Below, one piece after another: positions 57,512-64,000 of a stretch of 64,000 bases of DNA (positions within the stretch are counted from its first letter, which is position 1; each line of letters starts with the position of its first letter). Both the position numbers and the translations under genes were made by a program. Under the pieces are notes generated by a model. That model was not told where the DNA came from. It was given only the letters and a program-made list of their open reading frames with translations, and ran no database searches. Where the stretch lies: positions 290,417 to 354,416 of the forward strand of contig NZ_BBNN01000027.1 in NCBI RefSeq assembly GCF_000829695.1, written 5' to 3'. Source of the stretch: Streptomyces sp. NBRC 110035. Its GTDB lineage: Bacteria > Actinomycetota > Actinomycetes > Streptomycetales > Streptomycetaceae.

Positions 57512-58443
57512 TGGCGATGACTGAATCCACAGCCGGCACGACGGCCCGCACCGAGGCCGGCACGGAACCCGGCCCGGCAGGGGAACCGGTGTGGCGCTCA
57601 CGCGGCACCGCACGCCGCTCCACCCACACCCTGCGGCTGCGCGTCTCCGCCACCCTGGTCGGCCTCACGGCCCTCGCGGTCCTGCTCGTCCCCCCGCTGG
57701 TCCAGCTCGACCAGCAGGCCGTCGACCTCGCCTCGAAGCTCCTCCCGCCGAGCCGGTCCCACCCCTTCGGCACCGACGACGTGGGCCGCGACCTGCTGCT
57801 GCGCTGCGTCTACGGCCTGCGGGTCTCCCTGCTCGTCGGAGTCGTCGCCGCACTCACCGCCACCGTGATCGGCACCGCCGTCGGAGCCACCGCCGGAGCA
57901 CTCGGCGGCCGGGTCGACCGCCTCGTCATGCGCCTGGTCGACACCATCTCCTCCGTCCCGCACCTGCTGCTCGGCATCTTCATCGTCGCCATGTTCCGGC
58001 CCGGCGTCTGGCCGGTGGTGGTGTCGGTCGCCGCCACCCACTGGCTGTCCACCGCCCGCATCGTCCGCGCCGAGGTCCTCTCCCTGCGCTCCCGCCCGTA
58101 CATCGACGCGGCCGTCTCCGGCGGCGCCTCCCGCCGCCGGGTCGTCCTGCGCCACCTGCTGCCCGGGGTACTGCCGCAGGCGGGACTCGCCGCCGTCCTG
58201 ATGATCCCGCACGCCATGTGGCACGAGTCGGCACTGTCCTTCCTCGGCCTCGGCCTGCCCACCCACACCGCCAGCCTCGGCACCCTCATCCAGGGCGCCC
58301 GCGGCACCCTGCTCGCCGGACAGTGGTGGCCCACCCTCTTCCCCGGCCTCTTCCTGATCATCCCCACCCTCGCCATCGCCGGACTCGCCGGCGTGTGGCG
58401 GGAACGGATCAACCCCCGCCGCCGATCGGAGCTCATGCTGTGA
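57508..58443 (+). CDS. nikC: Nickel ABC transporter permease NikC
   Basis: DppC/NikC-type permease of up to 311 residues; GTG 57508 overlaps the nikB stop, and ATGs at 57511 and 57517 are alternatives. It contains PFGTDDVGRDLLLRCVYGLRVSLLVG, the DppC hallmark, then VRAEVLSLRSRPYIDAAVSGGASRRRVVLRHLLPG (coupling loop) and ESALSFLGLGLP. About six helices. Heterodimer partner of NikB. Confidence 0.9.
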   Translation: MMAMTESTAGTTARTEAGTEPGPAGEPVWRSRGTARRSTHTLRLRVSATLVGLTALAVLLVPPLVQLDQQAVDLASKLLPPSRSHPFGTDDVGRDLLLRCVYGLRVSLLVGVVAALTATVIGTAVGATAGALGGRVDRLVMRLVDTISSVPHLLLGIFIVAMFRPGVWPVVVSVAATHWLSTARIVRAEVLSLRSRPYIDAAVSGGASRRRVVLRHLLPGVLPQAGLAAVLMIPHAMWHESALSFLGLGLPTHTASLGTLIQGARGTLLAGQWWPTLFPGLFLIIPTLAIAGLAGVWRERINPRRRSELML

Positions 58444-59423
58444 CCGAGCGACCCCCCGTGCTGTCGGTCCGCGGACTGTCGGTGCGCTTCCTGGTACCCG
58501 GCCCGGGCCCCGTCGCCGCCGTCACCGACGCCCACTTCGACGTCGTCCCCGGCGAATGCCTCGCCCTGATCGGCGAGAGCGGCTGCGGCAAGTCCGTCCT
58601 CGCCTCCGCCCTCCTCGGCCTGCTCCCCGCCAACGCGCAGACCGCGGGCAGCGCCCTCCTCGGCGACCTCGACCTGCTCGCCGCCGACGAACGCACCCTC
58701 GCCCGCACCGTGCGCGGCCGGCGCATCGGCCTCATCCCGCAGAGCCCGGCCGCCCACCTCACCCCCGTCCGCACCATCCGCGCCCAGATGGAAGAGACGG
58801 TCGCCGCACTCACCGGCGTACGCGGCCGCGCGGCCCTGCGCGCAGCCGGGGAAAAGGCCGCCGCCCGCGCGGCCTTCCCCGCCGACCACCTCGACCGCCA
58901 CCCGCACGAACTCTCCGGCGGCCTCGCCCAGCGCGCCGCCACCGCCCTCGCCCTCGTCGGCGACGCACCCCTCCTCCTCGCCGACGAACCCACCACCGGC
59001 CTCGACCGCGACCTCGTCGACCACACCGTCGACGAACTCCGCGGCCACGTCGACGCCACCGGCGACCGAGCCCTCCTGATCATCACCCACGACCTCGCCG
59101 CCGCCGAACGCATCGCCGACCGCGTCGCCGTCATGTACGCCGGCCGCATCGTCGAACTCACCGACGCGAAAACCTTCTTCGGCACCCCCGGCCCCCGCCA
59201 CCCCTACAGCCGGGGCCTCCTGAACGCCCTCCCCGACCGCGCCTTCACCCCCATCCCCGGCATGCCCCCCGAACTCGGCGCCCTCCCCGAAGGCTGCGCC
59301 TTCGCCCCCCGCTGCGGCCGGGCCACCCCCACCTGCACCACCCTCCCACCCCTGACCACCACGGCCGCCTGCCACCATCCCGTCGTCGAGGCCAGCCCCG
59401 CTCCGGAGAACGCCCGTGCTTGA
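58440..59423 (+). CDS. nikD: Nickel ABC transporter ATPase NikD
   Basis: ATP-binding subunit of 327 residues from GTG 58440, overlapping the nikC stop. Walker A GESGCGKSV, Q-loop LIPQSPAAHLTP, signature LSGGLAQR, Walker B PLLLADEPTTGLD and switch His in IITHDLAA. The C-terminal oligopeptide/nickel extension contains the Cys-rich CAFAPRCGRATPTC, which may bind an Fe-S cluster or metal as in DppD-like proteins. The last eight bases overlap nikE. Confidence 0.9.
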   Translation: MTERPPVLSVRGLSVRFLVPGPGPVAAVTDAHFDVVPGECLALIGESGCGKSVLASALLGLLPANAQTAGSALLGDLDLLAADERTLARTVRGRRIGLIPQSPAAHLTPVRTIRAQMEETVAALTGVRGRAALRAAGEKAAARAAFPADHLDRHPHELSGGLAQRAATALALVGDAPLLLADEPTTGLDRDLVDHTVDELRGHVDATGDRALLIITHDLAAAERIADRVAVMYAGRIVELTDAKTFFGTPGPRHPYSRGLLNALPDRAFTPIPGMPPELGALPEGCAFAPRCGRATPTCTTLPPLTTTAACHHPVVEASPAPENARA

Positions 59424-60102
59424 ACTGCGCGCCATCACCGCCGGCTACGACCGACGCTCGGCCCCCGTCGTACGCGACGCCTCACTGACCGTCGCCCCCG
59501 GCGAGGCCGTCGGCCTGCTCGGCCCCAGCGGCTGCGGCAAGTCGACCCTGGCCCGGGTCGCCGCCCTCCTGCACCGCCCCGACGCGGGCACCCTCCTCCT
59601 GGACGGCACCCCGGTACGCCACTGGCGCCACCGCGCCCCGCGCGACCTGCGCACCACCTTCGGCGTGGTCTTCCAACAACCCCGCCTCTCCGCCGACCCC
59701 CGCCTGAGCCTCGCCGACCTGATCGCCGAACCCCTGCGCGCCACCGGCCACCGCGACACCGTCCCCGAACGCGTCCCGGACCTGGCCGCCACCGTCGGCC
59801 TCACCCCCGACCTCCTCACCCGCCGCCCGCACGAGGTCAGCGACGGCCAGCTCCAACGCGCCTGCCTGGCCCGCGCACTGGTGCTCCGCCCCCGCTGGCT
59901 GATCTGCGACGAGATGACCGCGATGCTCGACGCGTCGACGACGGCTGCCCTGGTGGCGGTGGTCGAGGCCTACCGCACCGAAACCGGCGCCGGCCTCCTG
60001 GCCGTGGGCCACGACCACGTCCTCCTCGACCACTGGTGCGACCGCACGGTCCACTGGAACACGGTGGTGTCCCCGGAGAAGGCGACGGCGGGCACGCGGT
60101 AG
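59416..60102 (+). CDS. nikE: Nickel ABC transporter ATPase NikE
   Basis: Second ATPase, 228 residues from GTG 59416 and shorter than NikD, with no C-terminal extension. Walker A GPSGCGKST, Q-loop VFQQPRLSADPRL, signature in a variant form VSDGQLQRA instead of LSGGQ, Walker B WLICDEMTAMLD and a His in GHDH. It would form an asymmetric pair with NikD. The operon ends here; the next gene is an unrelated, decayed regulator. Confidence 0.88.
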   Translation: MLELRAITAGYDRRSAPVVRDASLTVAPGEAVGLLGPSGCGKSTLARVAALLHRPDAGTLLLDGTPVRHWRHRAPRDLRTTFGVVFQQPRLSADPRLSLADLIAEPLRATGHRDTVPERVPDLAATVGLTPDLLTRRPHEVSDGQLQRACLARALVLRPRWLICDEMTAMLDASTTAALVAVVEAYRTETGAGLLAVGHDHVLLDHWCDRTVHWNTVVSPEKATAGTR

Positions 60103-60233
60103 GGGGATACGACCGGGTGAATCGGCGTGAAACGACGGTATTCCCCCAACACCGCGTATTACGTTGCGTACTCGGCGCGTCACGAGAGCCTGGGCGGACG
60201 CGCCTCCCGCACCGTCCGTGGAGGTGAACGGCC

Positions 60234-60867
60234 TTGTCGCAGCGCCGCGTCGTCACGAGCCGCAGCCAGGAACCGCGCCAGCGGTTCGCCGAGGAGCTAC
60301 GACGGCTGCGGGCCCAGAAAGACGTCAGCCTGCGGCAGCTCGGAGAGCGGCTGGGCCGGGACTGGTCGCTCTTCGGGAAGATGGAGAAGGGCGACACCCT
60401 GGGCAGCCCCGAGGTCGCCCAGGCCCTCGACCAGTACTACGGGGCCCCGGGGATGCTGCTGGCCCTGTGGGAGCTGGCCGCCGGCGACCACACGCAGTTC
60501 CGCGAACAGCACCGGCGGTACATGGCGCTGGAGGCGCAGACGGTCAGCCTGTGGCACTTCGCGGTGAGCGTGGTGCCGGGGCTGCTGCAGACGGAGGGGT
60601 ACGCACGGGAGGTGCCGGCGGCGGGCGGGATCAAAGGAGCGGAACTGGAGCGGCAGGTGAAGGCCCGGGTCGGGCGCCGGGAGCTGCTGGAAGGCGCGGC
60701 CCCCGCCGTTCCGGACGATCCTCGCTGAAGCAGTCCTGCGTACACCGTTGAAGAACGGGGGGGAGTGGCGTGGGCAGCTGGAGTACCTGGGTGAGATGGC
60801 CGAGCGGGAAAACGTAACGGTGCAGGTCCTCCCACAGAGGGCCGGCTTGTTCAGCCGGGTCAGGTGA
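60234..60867 (+). pseudogene. Frameshifted, truncated XRE/DUF5753 regulator
   Basis: The first 150 or so codons from TTG 60234 (GGAGG nine bases upstream) encode the XRE helix-turn-helix (ELRRLRAQKDVSLRQLGERLGRDWSLFGKMEKG) and the start of DUF5753 (ALEAQTVSLWHFAVSVVPGLLQTEGYAREV). At the C run 60700-60704 the frame is lost and ends at 60728. One frame over, family sequence resumes (PFRTILAEAVLRTPL, then EWRGQLEYLGEMAERENVTVQVLP) and stops at 60867, well short of the usual C-terminus, with no DUF397 partner. An indel and a 3' truncation are thus both visible; the gene is almost certainly dead. Confidence 0.82.
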
Positions 60868-60940
60868 TCGTTCTTGTGGTCGGTGCAGCCCGGTGGCGCG
60901 GCGCCTGGCGGGGACGGCGGGAGGTGAGTGCCTGCCGTGG

Positions 60941-63380
60941 TCATCGGCTCTCGTTTTCTTCCGGTGCCCTGTTCCCCGCAGGTGCGAGGTAGTGGTCCGG
61001 GTGGGCGTCGAAGGCGGCTGCGCACTGCGCGGAGCAGAAGAAGTAGCTGCCGTTGTCGGTGTCGTGGCGTTCGGTGGCGGTTGACGGGTTCAGGTGCATG
61101 CCGCAGACCGGGTCGACCGCTCTGTCCTCGATGCCGGGCTGTGGCTCTTCGCCGACGGCGGGCTCGGGCTGGTGGTGATGCTCGTGTGCTGCGGTCGCGG
61201 TGAGGGCCGGGGTTCGGTCGGCTGCGGATTCCACCCGGGGCTCGACCGGCTGTGCCGTGGCGGCCGGCAGCGGGCTGGTGTGCCAGCGGCGCAGGCGGGA
61301 TGCGTCGGTGACCACGGACAGGGAGGACAGGGCCATCGCGGCGGCGGCGATGATCGGGCTGAGGCGGATGCCCCACAGCGGGTAGAGGGCGCCGGCGGCG
61401 AGCGGCACGCCGACGGCGTTGCAGATCAGGGCGAAGAACAGGTTCTGCCGGATGTTGCGCATCGTGGCGTGGGAGAGCCGGATTGCGGTGACGACGCCGG
61501 TAAGGGAGCCGGAGAAGAGGGTGATGTCGGCGGCCTCCATGGCGACGTCGGTGCCGGTGCCGGTGCCGATGGCCAGGCCGACGTCGGCGGCGGCCAGGGC
61601 GGGGGCGTCGTTGATGCCGTCGCCGACCATGCCCACGGTGCGGCCCTCGGCCTGCAGCCGGCGGATCTCGTCGGCCTTGTGCTCGGGCAGGACCTCGGCC
61701 GGGACACGGCGTACGCCGACCTGGGCGGCGATGGCGGCTGCGGTGTGGGCGTTGTCGCCGGTGATGATGACCGTCTGCAGGCCGAGCCGGTGCAGGGCGG
61801 CGATGGCCTGGACGGAGTCGTCCTTGATGGTGTCGGCGACGGCGAGAACGCCCGCGGGCCGGCGGTCGACGGCGGCCAGGACCGGAGTCCTGCGCTCGGC
61901 GGAGAAGCCGGCGGCGACCTCCGTGAGGGCGCCGGTGTCGATGTCGCCATCGGCGAGCAGCCGGGCGGTGCCGACGAGGACCGTGTGGCCGTCGACGGTG
62001 GCCTTCACGCCCTTGCCGGTGACCGAGTCGAAGCCGCTCGCCGCAAGCGGGGTGAGGCCGCGCTCCCGGGCGCCGGCGACGATCGCGCCCGCGAGCGGGT
62101 GCTCGCTGTCCGCCTCGGCCGTTGCGACCAGGGCGAGCAGCTCCTCGTCCTGGAAGCCGTCGGCGGTGTGCACGTCGGTGAGGACGGGCTTGCCCGCGGT
62201 CACGGTGCCAGTCTTGTCCAGCACGATCGTGTCCAGCTTGTGGGCGGTCTCCAGGGCCTCGGCGGAGCGGATGAGGATGCCGGCCTGGGCCCCCTTGCCC
62301 GTGCCGACCATCACCGACAGCGGAGTGGCCAACCCGAGCGCGCACGGGCAGGCGATGATCAGCACCGCCACCGCCACCGCCACCGCCACCGCCACCGCCA
62401 CCGCCACCGCCGAGACCAGAGCCAGGGTGAGTGCTGGGGCCGGGCCGATGGTGTACCAGAGGGCGAAGGTGGCGACGGCGATGGCGATGACGGCCGGGAC
62501 GAAGTAGGCGGAGACGGTGTCGGCGAGCCGTTGGATGAGGGCCTTGGACGCCTGGGCCTGCTGCACGAGGCGGATGATCCGGGCCAGCATCGTGTCGGCG
62601 CCGACCTTGCTCGCCCGTACCCGCAGGGAGCCGGTGGTGTTGACGGTGGCGCCGATGACCGTGTCCCCGGCGTGCTTGGTGACCGGCATCGGCTCGCCGG
62701 TGACCATCGACTCGTCCACCGCCGAGGTCCCGGACAGCACGACCGAGTCGACCGGGACCTTCTCCCCGGGCCGGATCACCACCTCGTCGCCGACCGCGAC
62801 GTCCCCGACCGGAATCTCGGCCTCGGTGCCGTCGCGGATCACGCGGGCGGTGCGGGCCTGGAGGCCCAGCAGGGAACGGATGGCCTCGCCGGTGCCGGCC
62901 TTGGCGCGAGCCTCCAGCAGGCGGCCGAGCAGGATGAGGGTGAGGATCACCCCGACCGCCTCGAAGTACACCTCCCGTACGTCCTCGGGCAGGAGGCCGG
63001 GGACGAGGGTGACCAGCAGGCTGTAGCCGTAGGCGGCCGTGGTCCCCAGGGTGATCAGGGAGTTCATGTCGGCGCCGCGGTGCTTCAGGGGCAGCCAGCC
63101 GGTGGAGTGGATCGGCCAGCCGGTGTAGAACATCACCGGCGTGATCAGCGCGAGCTGCAGCCAGTGGTCGAGCAGTCAGCCAGGCACCCAGTCGGTGCCG
63201 AACAGTTCGTGCGCCATGACGGCGAAGAGCACGGGCAGTGTCAGCAGGGCGCCGGCGACGACCCGGTGGGTCAGATCCGTGATCTCCGCTCGCCGCTCGC
63301 CGCTCGGCGGCTTCGGCCGCCTCCGCCTCGGCTCCACTGCCTTCGCCCAGGTGCGGCCCGCGAGCAGGGGAGGCAGCCTC
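60941..63380 (-). pseudogene. Copper-type P-type ATPase, 5'-truncated with in-frame TGA
   Basis: The longest intact frame (GTG 63136 to 60941, 731 codons) has most of a CPx-type ATPase: actuator TGEPMPVTK, ion motif CPCALG, phosphorylation DKTGT, HP in SEHPLAGA, GDGINDAP, and a C-terminal YHS domain (DPVCGMHLNPSTATE). Upstream codons continue the family in the same frame (RAEITDLTHRVVAGALLTLPVLF, then DWVPG) but TGA at 63178-63176 stands where Trp is expected before LLDHWLQLALITP. The gene is cut at 63380 by the IS end, so HMA domains and the first helices are lost. A hexamer repeat lengthens one helix. The 731-codon piece could still be made, but lacks the first helix pair. Confidence 0.8.
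62363..62410. repeat. Hexanucleotide repeat in the P-type ATPase gene, 8 x CACCGC
   Basis: Eight perfect hexamers (gcg gtg on the coding strand) encode (Ala-Val)8 immediately before LIIACPC. Normal copper ATPases have about two such pairs there, so the ion-channel helix would be about 12 residues longer. Confidence 0.9.
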
Positions 63381-64000
63381 TGTCAATCCCCTGGAAGCGT
63401 AGAGGCCTTCCTTATGCGGCCAGGTCCTCCTGATGGTGGCTGGCGCGTGCTTCGCTGATGATCTGTTCGAACTCCACCGGCGGTAGCCCGCCGGCCGCGG
63501 AGTGTCTGCGGCGCATGTTGTGGAAGCCGGTGATCCAGGTGGCGATCTTCAGCCGGGCCTCGGTCCGGGTGGCGGACTGGTGCCGGTGGATGTACTCGAC
63601 CTTGATCAGCGAGTTGAACGACTCCGCGGCGGCGTTGTCCAGCGCCGACCCGACCCGCCCCATGGACTGCACCACGCCCAGCCGGTCACACAGCTCGTTG
63701 TACGCCTGACTGGTGTATTCGCTGCCGCGGTCGGAGTGGAAGATCACGCCGTCCACATCGCCGCCGCGCGTGGTGGCGGCCGTCTTCAGCGACGCGGCGA
63801 CCAGGGCAGCGTCGTGATGCGCACCCATCGCATAGCCGAGCAGTCGGCGCGAGAACAGGCCGATGACCGTGGCCAGGTACAACTTTCCCTCCCCGGTCTC
63901 GATTTCGGTCATACCGCCCACCCGTAGGACGTTTGGGGAGACCGCGTCGAAGTGGCGGTGCACCAGGTCAGGGGCCGCTTTGCGCTTGCCCTGCCGGGTC
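63381..64000 (-). mobile_element. IS3-family insertion sequence (right end; rest beyond window)
   Basis: The element contains an IS3-type OrfB transposase and appears to end at TGTCAATCCCC (63381), a TG-starting end typical of IS3 elements, where homology to the P-type ATPase gene begins. The other end and OrfA lie outside the window, so the terminal inverted repeat could not be matched. Confidence 0.65.
63412..63999 (-). CDS. IS3-family transposase OrfB (N-terminus beyond window), probably inactive
   Basis: Retroviral-type integrase core (rve), 195 codons visible with the 5' part outside the window. The second catalytic Asp is in IFHSDRGSEYTS and the Glu in DNAAAESFNSLIKVEYIHRH; the ending ARLKIATWITGFHNMRRRHSA is typical of IS3. 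The first catalytic position normally reads WCGDMTEIETG, but here it is RVGGMTEIETG, so the Asp is Gly and the preceding Trp-Cys is Arg-Val. A nearby IDLFSR is IGLFSR. These changes predict a transposase without DDE chemistry. Confidence 0.85.
   Translation of the reverse strand, partial: TRQGKRKAAPDLVHRHFDAVSPNVLRVGGMTEIETGEGKLYLATVIGLFSRRLLGYAMGAHHDAALVAASLKTAATTRGGDVDGVIFHSDRGSEYTSQAYNELCDRLGVVQSMGRVGSALDNAAAESFNSLIKVEYIHRHQSATRTEARLKIATWITGFHNMRRRHSAAGGLPPVEFEQIISEARASHHQEDLAA

Noticed and set aside
54909..60102. Oligopeptide uptake (dpp/opp) operon
   Set aside because: Family similarity alone would allow it, but the Nur-box-like site with exact spacing makes nickel the better call; kept as an alternative.
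60941..63136. Intact copper ATPase starting at GTG 63136
   Set aside because: Same-frame family sequence continues upstream beyond a TGA to the IS boundary, showing that the open frame is a fragment.

Overview
The window reads as chromosomal DNA of a Streptomyces species. GC content is very high, codon third positions are almost always G or C, start codons are mixed ATG/GTG/TTG, and ATGA/GTGA-overlapped operons are common. Several loci are typical of the genus: dasR-dasABCD with dre operators, a conservon with a CYP157-like P450, a SepF-like gene, DUF6099 and DUF6299 proteins, and an XRE/DUF5753 regulator. No rRNA, tRNA or CRISPR array was seen.

Layout: 1-2723 (minus) is the 5' part of a molybdate ABC transporter operon, modA-modB-modC, with modC cut by the window edge. 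A gene-poor 0.87 kb gap carrying a LacI-type palindrome leads to a secreted pectate lyase (3592-5139). An MFS exporter, a maltose O-acetyltransferase-like enzyme and a TetR regulator (5261-7727) share two matching 20-bp operators. 7750-13607 is the chitin/N-acetylglucosamine locus: dasR divergent from dasABCD with three dre-like sites between them. 13679-17328 (minus) holds an Imm1-like protein, two CNNM/CBS membrane proteins and a TerB-like protein. 17530-21670 holds SepF-like, P-loop ATPase, MazG-like, DUF6099 and F420-dependent oxidoreductase genes. 22038-28703 holds a Tat-exported multicopper oxidase, then a bacteriophytochrome histidine kinase convergent with a response regulator/SpoIIE-phosphatase pair. 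29023-33110 is the Hen1-Pnkp RNA repair pair, and 33276-35619 is arginine deiminase plus ornithine carbamoyltransferase.

35652-39460 carries mostly small regulatory genes (HATPase, PaaX, PucR) and a DUF6299 secreted protein, with two tandem-repeat arrays around them. 39827-47612 is the most unusual block: a small membrane protein, a flotillin/SPFH protein with a very long coiled coil, and a 1675-residue DUF3686/AAA+ ATPase. They follow a perfect 19-bp hairpin and six exact 16-bp repeats. 47810-53861 holds a P450 convergent with a conservon (cvnA-D) whose last gene is a P450 lacking the ExxR arginine. 54909-60102 is a five-gene nickel/peptide-type ABC operon with a close match to a Nur box just upstream, so it is best read as nikABCDE.

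The right end (60234-64000) is decayed, probably acquired DNA. It has a frameshifted and truncated XRE/DUF5753 gene, a copper P-type ATPase that is 5'-truncated with an in-frame TGA replacing Trp and an expanded hexanucleotide repeat in a membrane helix, and an IS3-family element whose transposase has lost its first catalytic Asp. Functionally the window combines metal handling (Mo, Ni, Cu), polymer foraging (pectin, chitin), light and redox signalling, RNA repair, and membrane-associated ATPase/GTPase systems.
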